This document shows positions 15,801 through 21,403 of a stretch of 64,000 bases of DNA, one piece after another; the first letter of the stretch is position 1, and each line of letters starts with the position of its first letter. Location: positions 1 through 64,000 of the forward strand of contig NZ_JBEFZF010000002.1 of NCBI RefSeq assembly GCF_046524175.1, given 5' to 3'. The notes under the pieces are model-generated. The model ran no database searches. It was not told the DNA's origin and saw only the letters and a list, made by a program, of their open reading frames with translations. Origin of the DNA: Spongiivirga sp046524175 (GTDB lineage Bacteria > Bacteroidota > Bacteroidia > Flavobacteriales > Flavobacteriaceae). The position numbers and the translations under genes are program-made.

Positions 15801-18800
15801 GATCACCTGGATTCACTGGTGGTACAGGCAATGGATCTAAAGTGTATTCAATTGTATATCCTAAATCTCCCGGAGGGTTATCAATCGTAACCGTTATGAC
15901 GCCATCCGTATCGGTCGCACAGGTAACATTAGTGGGGGTTACAGTAAAACTAATTTGCTGTTCAACGATAATTGTTACTTCGTTTGAGAACGCATTACAA
16001 CCACTACTGTCGACTACGACGAAAACGTAGTCTCCCTCATCTCCATTAGCAATTGCAAAATTAGGATCTGTTTGAAAATCACCTAAAGGAATACTAGCTA
16101 CATCTGCATGTTGATCAACACCATTAATACTCCAAATAGCAAAGCTATAAGGTGCGTCGCCTCCCGATGGAATTACATTAATGATACCGTCTTCACAGGC
16201 AATATTTTGCGTAACATTGGCGGTTAAAGCTAAATCGGAAGTTACATTGATTGTTGCTGGTTCTGTGATATCACACCCTCTGTCGGTTTGAACTCGAACA
16301 TCATAAGTACCTGGATTTACATTGTTAAATGTGTAATCATTGGTTGCTAATGGACCCGTAGAAGCAACTACACTCGCACCGCTCAATAAAGTATAATAGT
16401 ATTGAGGGCTTACATTATTTACTTGAACTCTAATTGATCCTCTGGTATCGCTACAAGCTGCATCTGTGGTAATGATGTCAATATCAATATCACGGTCTTG
16501 TATAATAATATTATCTAAGGTATAATTACAAAGATTCGTTACATCTAACGTACCTGTTGGATCTATTTGACGCACAAAAACAGTATAGTTTCCTGCTTGG
16601 GTAATACTGAAAGAATTGCTTGGTTGAAATGGCCCTTGTGCATCTCCTTGACGTTGAAGACTGAATTCGTAATCATTAGACACATTAGTCACGGTGATGT
16701 TTCCTGGATTGTTACATTCAATATCTTGCGATGTAACCATTGGGTCGAACTCATTCTTAAATACATCGAAGTAAAAAATACGGAAACAACCCCCATCATA
16801 TGTGACAATTAGTCGATATTGACCAGCATCTTGCGCTGTGAATTGGTTTGCAGTTGACAGTGTATTCCATTCAGTTGGGCAAGCCAGTTGTGGACAATCA
16901 AAATCGGGTGCTGGTGCTGTACATGTAGTCTCATTTAGTTGTTGCCACTCAATACTATCTACATTATTGAGATTTGTAGGAATAAAACGAGAGGCGTTTG
17001 CCCCACATAAATATATTTCTGCTGTTTGAATTCCATTATTTGGGCAAACCCGTACATCGTCGGCTACCGCAAGTACTGGGTTTGGTACACCTCCATCAAA
17101 AAAATCGACTACAATGGTCTCAACAACATCGATACAAGGATCTGGTAGGGTTTTATCAATAGTATAGGTACCCGGTTGTGTTACTGTTATCTGTGGCCCT
17201 GTACCTACTTGAACACCATCTCTAAACCAGGTGTAGGTTGTATAACCTGTACTCGCTGTTAAAGTAAGTTCTTGGTCACATAAAATCTCTACACGACTAT
17301 CATTACAGTCATCAAGGTCTGTTAAGAAGTTCGTAGACCCCGATACTCCAAAATTACAGGCGTCAATGCTGTTAAAACTCGGATCATCAGTAATATCTGT
17401 ACCACTTATTACGCCCGTATACGTCGAAAAAGCCGTGTTTTGTATTACATTATTACAGGCATCAACAATAGTAAAACAATCAGGAACAACTTGCACCTGA
17501 AAGTTAATTTCATATTCAGCTCCGCCTGCTGTTACCAAGCTTTCATCAACGTTAAAAATGATTTGTCTAGAAACAGCATCATAAGTCCACTCTATCAAAT
17601 CAGTATTCCCGTCAGTTGATGGCCCAACTAATCCAGGAGGATTAGAGCTAATAATTGCTGTATTGGGATCAAAAATGGTATTGATCGGAAGATTATCGGT
17701 AATGATATAATTGGTTGCATCATCATTACCTACATTTTGAAATGCCAAATTGTAAAAAATACTTTGACCTAATCCAACATCGGTATTATTAATGTTGTTT
17801 CCTAGCGCATCTTGAGATTCCTTAATTAATTGAATTTCTGGCTCAATAATCTCAATGGCGAAGGATGTTTGAAATACAAAATAAGAGTCTTGAACAGTAA
17901 GTAGCCTAAATGTTGCTCCCGTTTCATCATTAGGAATTTGAAGATTCCCAGGGTTTGGAATATCAAAAAGGTCAGAATCAAACCCAAGTGTATTTAAACT
18001 TGCAGGATTTCTTGTAGTGTTATATACTCCGTCTTCAGAAATGGTACTGTTAAAGAAGTTAGTTGCGGGGTTTACAGCGTCAGAAAGCTGAAAAAAACCA
18101 TCATTGTTAGGCCCACCGGTATTGATAGACTGTGCTTTAAAAAGCATTTGGTCCCCACCAAGGTTTAAATCACCCTCTAAGGTGGTAACACTAATTCTTG
18201 CATTTACAGGCCCGGCAGGGATTGTTTGGAATCCTGTGATGGGAAAATCAAGCGGATTGGTTGCAAAACCATCGTTAATACCTGCAAAACCATCAAAAAC
18301 GGTAATATTTTTATTCGTCTGGGTAACATCTTGATAGACTATTACTAATGTCCATCCGGCAGAAGTACCTCCCCTGGGAGCATCACCTAAAGTAGCATTA
18401 ATATTAGCTACGGTATAGGTTCCGGTTGCCGCACCATTAATAGACTGCATTTCTGCTGTGATGTCTTTAAAACAAGCATAGGGATCAGAAATGAAACTTC
18501 TTGTTGAGCCCCCTACATTTCCGCTAAAATTAACGGTGTCAAAAATAATTTCGTCTGCGGTAAGGTCTCTGTAAGTAGCATCGCCAGGCAGCCTAATTTT
18601 AACCTGATTATAATCAGGGTTAGCAGCCCGGTCACCAGATTCTAAAATTCCGGACCAGTATAAGCCTGCAAACTGTACTGTTTGGCATTGGTCTAAAACT
18701 AGGTCGGCAGAACTTGAACTGAAGGTATCGTCATTACCATCTCCATCTTCATCCACTGTACCATCAACATCAATATACTGCATGTTTAGGTCATCATTGA

Positions 18801-19137
18801 AAAAACTATCTACGAAACGAAGATTCCCAAAACGGTTAAACCGCCATTCAGAAGCCCAATTAAAATCATCATTAGGATTGAAACCACCTGCCGGAGCGAA
18901 GAAAAAATTACCATTAACATCACGCACAATGTTTGTAAAACTTGGATCGCTCGCACTTAGAGAGTTATTCGAAATCTTCGTAAGATTCCCTTGTATAGAA
19001 GTAGTAAAGCGAACATCGAAATTGTTCGCTACTTGGGCACTAGACTGTATTGAATAAAATAAAGCAAGTAAAAAAACTGCCAGCAATGGTTTGGTTAGGG
19101 CTGAACCAAGCATAGTGTTACGTAGCTGTCCTCTCAT
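844..19137 (-). CDS. Giant SprB-repeat cell-surface adhesin with T9SS type B sorting domain (6097 aa)
   Basis: Signal peptide to about residue 34 (SSA then QV). Residues ~35-430 form a unique N-terminal region with an Asp-rich DVDGTVDEDGDGNDD segment that may bind calcium. A DUF11-like domain follows at ~437-560. Several dozen SprB-type repeats of about 80-90 residues come next, each with a TC-N-G-D-G-I/T-V opening, a GG-PY-Y-S/Q core and a closing G-Y-V-V-D-GC. The last ~85 residues are the gliding-motility-associated C-terminal domain (FSPNGDGIADFW; type B sorting signal, family TIGR04131). By analogy with SprB it should be secreted by T9SS and displayed as a long filament for gliding or adhesion. 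PorP/SprF genes lie on both sides. The repeats show nested periodicity of ~640 and ~660 residues. M9 is an alternative start. Confidence 0.93.
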   Translation of the reverse strand: MRGQLRNTMLGSALTKPLLAVFLLALFYSIQSSAQVANNFDVRFTTSIQGNLTKISNNSLSASDPSFTNIVRDVNGNFFFAPAGGFNPNDDFNWASEWRFNRFGNLRFVDSFFNDDLNMQYIDVDGTVDEDGDGNDDTFSSSSADLVLDQCQTVQFAGLYWSGILESGDRAANPDYNQVKIRLPGDATYRDLTADEIIFDTVNFSGNVGGSTRSFISDPYACFKDITAEMQSINGAATGTYTVANINATLGDAPRGGTSAGWTLVIVYQDVTQTNKNITVFDGFAGINDGFATNPLDFPITGFQTIPAGPVNARISVTTLEGDLNLGGDQMLFKAQSINTGGPNNDGFFQLSDAVNPATNFFNSTISEDGVYNTTRNPASLNTLGFDSDLFDIPNPGNLQIPNDETGATFRLLTVQDSYFVFQTSFAIEIIEPEIQLIKESQDALGNNINNTDVGLGQSIFYNLAFQNVGNDDATNYIITDNLPINTIFDPNTAIISSNPPGLVGPSTDGNTDLIEWTYDAVSRQIIFNVDESLVTAGGAEYEINFQVQVVPDCFTIVDACNNVIQNTAFSTYTGVISGTDITDDPSFNSIDACNFGVSGSTNFLTDLDDCNDSRVEILCDQELTLTASTGYTTYTWFRDGVQVGTGPQITVTQPGTYTIDKTLPDPCIDVVETIVVDFFDGGVPNPVLAVADDVRVCPNNGIQTAEIYLCGANASRFIPTNLNNVDSIEWQQLNETTCTAPAPDFDCPQLACPTEWNTLSTANQFTAQDAGQYRLIVTYDGGCFRIFYFDVFKNEFDPMVTSQDIECNNPGNITVTNVSNDYEFSLQRQGDAQGPFQPSNSFSITQAGNYTVFVRQIDPTGTLDVTNLCNYTLDNIIIQDRDIDIDIITTDAACSDTRGSIRVQVNNVSPQYYYTLLSGASVVASTGPLATNDYTFNNVNPGTYDVRVQTDRGCDITEPATINVTSDLALTANVTQNIACEDGIINVIPSGGDAPYSFAIWSINGVDQHADVASIPLGDFQTDPNFAIANGDEGDYVFVVVDSSGCNAFSNEVTIIVEQQISFTVTPTNVTCATDTDGVITVTIDNPPGDLGYTIEYTLDPLPVPPVNPGDPPAGPDATFQNVGTFTGLAPGTYPLTVRATKGAIVCDYTQNVTIAAPDPIAAAAEIDDDYTCLQPGSITITGGTATGGTAPYQYSIDGTTFQTSPTFGGLTDGNYTITVRDAVNCEFTTNQVTIDPLNGPTDLEFTASTPTCPAVTADVTVSVPATGNGNPPFAYAIVAPASATGNTTGATSGIFTGLAPDTYTFEVTDDKGCTYREDFIVDPITPITVVGALDSNTTCTTDSDGAITFTVSGFTTDYTYEVRDAANNLEQNNATESGNTISITGLPADTYTITVTDNTTNCTDTASVEVQAAPPLSVVATLVQPTCSAQGTVDVAPTGGWGGYSFELTGPAGFTPVTQTSTIFTGLTINGNYTVTVTDVNGCTAQDTFTLADPDIPTLTIVPNSPCYTVANGLNITATASGGDGNYRYRINAGPWTAVTSSNNIFTGLVPGTFVIDVIDGNDCTAQETLTVNPELTVTASAPTISACGTTALVTFSGAGGDGNYVFALVGDGVTPTNADFSATTTATAPAAGNYDVYVRDRGGNLPTGGSEPDDFCEAQFDLVITQDPPISIDPLTKVDVTCNGESSGSITVPGVTGGDAPYEYQLEIIDSGNAVLSVEVPYQTGTTFNNLAANNAGEQYQVRVRDNNNCEEVASIAIIEPDALDASLAVTQDYTCDQLGEITVTPDLTTGSGTFEYRIDGGPFRATTTFTGLDDGTYTVDIRDAADTDCFITRTITIDPLPTPPILTPAVAYNCDGSGNITISPTATAPDVYEYQLEDTGGTILVNYATQGTNNVFNNVVVGNYIVRVNYGAGNATLGASCNLTIPVSVDAGNTFTAAITAFTNITCNPPGNDGSITIQAENFGPGGFEYSLDNFTTILGSSTSTAPVVIATNLTAQNYTVSVRDADNAALATPLGGCAVDLLQTISQPDPVTITASVTAPNTCLTDATITAVAGDGTGPYTFQLENGAGAVFGGLDFATNGNNDTFPNLAAGTYRVRVRDANNCEEISANVIVDPEPSFTAALATPNDCYTAAGGGVVLTVTTTDGAIPSVPPYTYSLNGAPAVASNTFTVNPGSYTVEVTDSFGCTATTNTIVIDPELSVSATAPVVPVCAVLGTDTIDFTITAVGGDGNYEYAVALATDPVPADAAFTAGSTQTVTTETTAGPWTYRVYVRDNNAPDPGTIGVDYCQATFDLTVNQDAPLVLNTDRTDVDCAGDSTGSVFVTTPAPSGGSGPYVYQLESPAGTVFGGLDFATNGANDTFNNLPQGTYTVRMRDVNGCDVTSVETVNEPAALAITASASAYTCAAEAQITITAVSGGSGTYQFSVDGVANWEPAAGAVVGDLPYTFTDTFTDGTYTVRVRDFNANGCEFSVPVVIAPLPPEPVFTQSVDYNCDGSGNITVLPIATLPDVYEYQLEDNVGTPIVGFTYADLGTNNVITNVPVGNYQIRINYGAGTAALGTTCNTTIPVVVEPGNEFRASVINITDLTCNSANVLPPNTPDGAIAVSAENYSAGGFEVSLDNGTTFLGPFTVDTPPPFTGLGAGNYSIVIRDFDEYNPGPATRTCEITIPVVIEEPPILEALTVDINAPATCIEDADVSANATGGTPPYLYQLEDAAFTPITTFQSSPDFSGLNSVVRDYIIRVQDAAGCEDIVPVTIAPPEDVIFTASVVDGCYSGNNDGQIQVDITSGNGGYQYRINASPTDPWLTPSPADPGTGGPFSFTLDNFPSGSFTVEVKDRYGCEALPAAIVVINPQITALATLVKAETCSAPQAAQIDLAVNGGTGPYTYQISTDGGTTFNPYAAGTFPFDAPITGVVTSYIFRVTDNTSPTACTVDSNPIVVVPAQNPQFTVTPNTVLCNGDSTGVLDVDIDTNFGVGPYNTEVFIDTGGGTPGASFGTQTTGLLANDYVIRVTDANGCFADELATIGQPDAITFSNNVIPITCSPGGGGAVTTNGEVQIRTVAGGTAPYTYYINGNNGFSDTFVAPTAGVDHDFDILNFGVYRVIIEDANGCFSDAIDIVASPPDDLDIDVSTATVNCALGGTAIVSIDPTPPSGNPVSGGPFFFAIYENPLPPFPNAIYQAADNPIVDPYTSTFTGLIPGVTYTFVVYDSVTECYYFEEAATPIDSPSNMNPVVDDVANVSCTGAGDGNVSFTLTNYDVGATDIEYQIFTSQSNTAVGGITSVPVNPPAPGTGLDIDNAGTLPPGIYYILFREIGGAFDQCTVASPSFTIVESLRTVEVIADSPANATCDPVGIITAQGRFGTPPYTYQFLLATDPAPTATDPGWISNSSATGLAGGNYIVYVRDDFGCVASDPITVDTDALATWSVTLDNNCGITEGNFAATIELTNPGTAIGPFSVELNGGPRQTFVLNGANQFNVTNLTSGTYNYIIYDGNGCPTPGSLTIQPPLQFNASLTDLLTCVPTNAEITISGLVGSGLANYTYEVFDSGGGTVIGSTPTPTDPFTLNVSAADTYTVTITDNNAFQGDGTTPCQRSIDVVVPAAVDPVLNIANFSNVTCNGANDGTIIVNVPDNGQRPYTFEIIADSPAGSSGLTFPYTTGTFNTIGGTFTGLPGATGAGITYTIRVEGQNSCFDIETQAITQPEALTAFSANETQFLCAAGTGNSYTNASITVTGPTGGTQIPSPPAAQPYTYQFYDDNGTVGVPGDDVLLQSGSMTTYIEADTAGRSYRIVAIDNNGCEIETTATINEYIQITNPQVTINTPVTCNNNDGEVTITFDQNPPSPPGTPANVRYSVVRRGGGSSFINQVANNFPGLEQGVYDVSIEVYDPVAITPTGCIIQTTFELVDPDNVEVAADVDDVVCIGTDGAVRLTVSDPVNPYAGGFDYEIFNTQGTPATGDDVSVFGPANNVNAGPTANIPLPEGEYRVTITQTASPFCSTETLFAIAGPPAAITANLDREEITCNPTNNGILQAINVAGGWGGYEYQLEDGVGGILIDYATNGTNPRFTGLAPGDYIIRIRDSRGCEVPFGPENFAIPTPLAADLQINQQNCTNNEGILQVFGISGGQPGLGNETFQLQIETPLGSGTFVDLGAPQTNDTFSNLGNGNYRVVVTDQWGCTINTPERRLFDEIVPQAQVVKLIDCDAVDPGGQITITAVGGTGAYTYAITAGPVINTTGDATGVYTGLTAAGTYTFTITDAGGTGCSKTIDQELLPPIVPSVTIDGTTAVTCNGDNDGTITVSAPDNGIGPYTFVITGDGGAGSGLAFPYASDAAQDTPLSATFINLPGSSTGITYTIEVTAANSCTATNTATITEPAVINGITTNVTQFACTSGNNLNNATIEVTGAAGGSSNYVRYEFIYDNGTPAPGDDITQDGSATLFTVSNPAGGDVTINVYDDNGCFGTTTETIDPFIEIVDPTRLVTTPVTCANDDAVVDIGVTINNPGAAIPDLTYTVVGDNNGYNVSQNETTGTSTFNGIGFNTTTGVTNYTVTVTNNVTGCFVQTTFQITDPNTFDIDVATTPVVCLGDTNGSATFTFTDPIGGYAGVYNWAVFDTNGTPANLADDIAGPTGTSTSPTTGTVLASGQYRVVVTQVGVPTCEQTEFFNIAEPPAGISGDRDVTQLTCNGNDGIIEIRDVTGGYGGYLYYISTTPNPDPTNPANYTSNIRETGLAVGTYEIWVIDSMGCSEQLANAVLTDPTPLAADLVLTQPNCTGQEGEIQVTNIIGGQPGVGNETFQLQIENPVGSGTFVDFRAAQTSDTFSNLGGGTYQVVVTDQWDCTITTSTMIIYDEIVPAVTVVKPITCTAPVGGEITVTQTGGSGTFDYSVLLPDLSTQTNTTGVFTNLTLPGTYTFTITDTDAQVTAAGLTQCSKTISQNLAAPINPALDAALVVDVTCNGLTDGTITAVLQASTANDGPYTYELYQLDPFNAPILPALRPAQGDPRFTGLAAGNYQVRAISAKGCDTTRNETVGEPSPLIISAAAPAFTCTPDNVFGSTILTVSVLNDPILGTPSGTGPYLYSIDNVNYQTSNTFTIVDTEVDQTITAYVRDANSCPQQFDVNLDPINKFTVAIAQTQEINCARPEQIQISVTETIADAVSPVGGYTYELLPIGNPNGTQTSAVGLTAEYDLTAVGTYNFRVTDNDTGCFVDTPYTIAEYDFIEARAFDPTQVCFGDTNGTVQLEVTGYTGDYRYELLDQTNAVIVNGTGNTATNPLTVTGLPGGVYSIRVVETLPPLPPGTDNCDALTGTFRIIEPSSLTEVDLTVTRNLTCDPGSDALITAVGSGGYGGYEYQFEEITALGGTVVGAPIQAFDPNGTVGPLDVGFYRVTTRDDGNCIAIDEVEISAPIPLAVTATGSTLLCYGDVNGTVSANPVAPVNEDPNNPGNFFPVNYVLNVYESATSTNILSTSTTQTSPDFTNLPAGFYTVTVNDALNCGTESNRVEVIEPDEVVIQAFITRPLTCTQDAEVTVSATGGSGTGYQYRISAPAAFVTPFTTTTTYDLPVGEYQFEAIDSNTCLSVPSAVVSITPIPDLILDVDRSAAFVNCFNDNSAIISATATGSLGNYMYTLVSVGTDAVGTNVNIGPQPESIFRDLYAGIYDLTVMSEDCPPVTERITIINPPELLAQAVATPISCPGEDDGTITITYQGGTERVLFSISPNLDRFDDQATFTDLEPGIYDIIVSDGFGCPITLQAEVVEPAFIDVDVIDVQQEICGGDDDGLIEVGITGGTRPYRVSIDGPAGPFVAVDDTGIPATDPVPYTFQDLSGDRTYTILVLDANDCEATISETLLPPTDISAVATPAYNCDDNTYNIGVNLNNPRFRPTTNYTLTGNGLNITVADGNFTNIPPGDDYQIEVVEGNSGCDYIIADIDLLSYEPLSVRAERSGIDQFVVQGEGGRESYEYSLNGGSFTRDNVFTVLDSGIYTVTIRDANGCEAETMIEFEYVDIFVPNYFSPNGDGIADFWYPERLEFFPNAVVEIYDRYARLLIRYEGNQLGWDGLYENKPLPSGDYWYVVKPNDGKTSDIKGHFTLYR

Positions 19138-19250
19138 AAGTTAAGTTTTAGGTGTCATTTGCTCATTTGCGTGATCAAATAACCAGGTTTAGCTTGGGGG
19201 CTCGTTGTTTAGTTACTTTAAGTTTTGGGTTTTGGGCCGTAATGTACAAA

Positions 19251-21356
19251 TTATAAGCTTACCGTATTAACTCTCATTATCCAAATATTATCAAAATATG
19301 TATCATCAACATTTGAGTAATACGATGTTAGCGCACTATTCCATGATTGGTGCTTTTTTAAATATACATATCTAAAATTGTTCTTAGGGTTAATAAAATA
19401 CCCTGCATCAATTCCTTCGCTTTTCAGTTTTTTAATGAACTTATCTGCATAGTATTTTTTACTATACACATTCGCGACGATATAGAAACCTCCATCCACT
19501 CCTACAGCATTCAAAACCTTTGGTTTGGTTATGGTTTTACGAGTACTGCCAGTACTAGTATAAGCATCACTTTTATTTATAACACTTTTTCCCGCTTTTT
19601 CTTTACCATTCTTCGATGAATTACTAGTATTTGCTGCTAAACTACCATTGCTTTTTGTCGTCGTTGTTTTCGATTTGTTATTCAGCTGATACACAGGCCC
19701 AGACTTTTGAGCAATGCGAACATCGGTATCATTTACCACGTCCATTACCCAAAGCTCATTTTCATAGGCATTATCAAGCTTTGACTTATACGACCTAATT
19801 GCATCAGAACGCTTGTCATGCTTACGTAAATAAACATATTTCATTCCGTTTTTAGGGTTCACGAAATATCCAGGATTTAATCCTTTTTCTTCTAATTCGT
19901 TATAGAATTTATTGAAATATCGATCATCATTTCCTTTGTATACATTGGCAATAAGGTAATATCCTTCGTCAACGCCATTAATTACTACAGCACCTTTGCG
20001 CTTTTTACCTCTGCTTGGTTTAGTTGTAGCTATATTTGTTTTGGTTCTAACAGGTGTTTTCACTGTAGTATTATCGATTACGCGATCATTAGTTCCACTA
20101 TTGTTTTGTACAATACGATCGTCATTTGTAGATGTGCCATTATTGCCATCTCTACCATCACGCCCATCTTTACCATCCCGAGGTTGGTTATTTTGCATTT
20201 GTGCCAACATAGTCATCAACCTATTAAAACGACCATCGTTCGCTCTATTTATAGAGTCTTGGCGAGCCATGAAGTCTTCCAACATTTGCATGTTAACAGC
20301 CATATTGTCCTTTAACTCTTGCATGTCACGGGCTGACGTTGCTAAAACCGGTTGTTCCTGCTCATCCTCTTGATCTTCCTCTGCAAGTTCACCAGTATCG
20401 GTACGCGGATTAAATCGATAGGCAAGGCCAAATTCATGGGTTGCCCCCAAATTACTTCGGTCGCCACTAAATGCTTTTTCTATATTATAACCGATAGAAA
20501 TATTTTTAGACAAATTAAGCCCTAAACCTGCATGAGCTCCATAAAATTGATCATAACCACCTTGTACCCAACCAATTTTAGGTAAGTCTAAAATAATATT
20601 TCCAGATAGCTGATAATCAACTTCATTGTTATCTTGTTCAAAAGAGGGTTGTCTTCTACCTCTTGCCATTAATCTTAGGGAAGCATTTTCAAACATCCCG
20701 ACAGCATTTTCTGAAAGACCCGTGGTATACATAATGTGACCAGAGAATGTCTTATCAGCAAAATCAGTATTCATTTCGCTATTCTTAAAGTCATAGTCTA
20801 CCAAGTTCTCAGCATATACCCCTATATCAAAAGCTCCTACCGTTAAGTTAACTCCTGGTTGAAAACTTAATATTGATTGTTGATCCCTATTAAAGAAATT
20901 TGGGTCGGTCGGGTCGCCAATAATATCACTTGTTCTTATATCAGATCTGTAATAAGAGAGGTTGGCTCCTATTGATAACTTTGCCTTTTCTCCTATGTTA
21001 AAACCATATGCATAATTGGCAGTTGCCCCATAAAAATTAAGAACTCCCCTGTTTTGCTGAAACAATCCGATACCAATACCTGTGTTTTCTCCCGATTTAC
21101 CAGAATAGTTTACCAATAAAGTGTTTGTATTATCACTAAAGTCTAATGACTCATTTCTAGTAAGCGGACTAATAAATGTGCTGCTTTCTCTTACCAGGGA
21201 AAAAGTGGGGTTCAAAAAATTTCGATTGTATTTCAAAAAGTTTTGAGACTCTAAGGTAAAAGGCAACAGTCTATTTTCACTTGGGTCGGTGCCCTGAGCG
21301 AAAACTCCCTGCCAGCTTAGTAGCAGTACCGTTATGTAAATAAATCGTTTCAACAT
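19251..21356 (-). CDS. PorP/SprF barrel fused to two C-terminal SPOR-like modules (701 aa)
   Basis: Signal peptide 1-20 (VFA then Q). Residues ~25-320 are a PorP/SprF-type outer-membrane barrel (FLNPTFSLVRES, repeated glycine/aromatic strands). Then come an acidic, Gln/Met-rich linker (325-390), a collagen-like GKDGRDGRDG stretch (~396-405) and a Ser/Thr/Lys-rich linker. Two ~75-residue modules (about 465-540 and 625-697) share the pattern G-Y-IANVY, GYFxNPKNxxxYVYLxKH, W-M-V. This resembles SPOR domains, which bind denuded peptidoglycan, so the protein may tie a secretion barrel to the cell wall. The start lies 47 nt after the preceding gene's stop, so the two are probably one operon, with the giant adhesin 113 nt further on. 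The SPOR assignment is by eye. Confidence 0.82.
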   Translation of the reverse strand: MLKRFIYITVLLLSWQGVFAQGTDPSENRLLPFTLESQNFLKYNRNFLNPTFSLVRESSTFISPLTRNESLDFSDNTNTLLVNYSGKSGENTGIGIGLFQQNRGVLNFYGATANYAYGFNIGEKAKLSIGANLSYYRSDIRTSDIIGDPTDPNFFNRDQQSILSFQPGVNLTVGAFDIGVYAENLVDYDFKNSEMNTDFADKTFSGHIMYTTGLSENAVGMFENASLRLMARGRRQPSFEQDNNEVDYQLSGNIILDLPKIGWVQGGYDQFYGAHAGLGLNLSKNISIGYNIEKAFSGDRSNLGATHEFGLAYRFNPRTDTGELAEEDQEDEQEQPVLATSARDMQELKDNMAVNMQMLEDFMARQDSINRANDGRFNRLMTMLAQMQNNQPRDGKDGRDGRDGNNGTSTNDDRIVQNNSGTNDRVIDNTTVKTPVRTKTNIATTKPSRGKKRKGAVVINGVDEGYYLIANVYKGNDDRYFNKFYNELEEKGLNPGYFVNPKNGMKYVYLRKHDKRSDAIRSYKSKLDNAYENELWVMDVVNDTDVRIAQKSGPVYQLNNKSKTTTTKSNGSLAANTSNSSKNGKEKAGKSVINKSDAYTSTGSTRKTITKPKVLNAVGVDGGFYIVANVYSKKYYADKFIKKLKSEGIDAGYFINPKNNFRYVYLKKHQSWNSALTSYYSNVDDTYFDNIWIMRVNTVSL

Positions 21357-21403
21357 TTTTGCAGGTTTTTGATGGTTCTATCAAACCAACGAGGTTCGGG
21401 TTT

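Noticed and set aside
1387..19057. Many short plus- and minus-strand open frames inside the giant adhesin gene
   Set aside because: They lie inside a single uninterrupted 6097-codon frame with a signal peptide and sorting domain; the overlaps have odd composition and no family pattern.
844..19137. Repeats in the adhesin gene as a CRISPR array
   Set aside because: Similarity is at protein level with ~250-nt diverged units, not short identical repeats with unique spacers.
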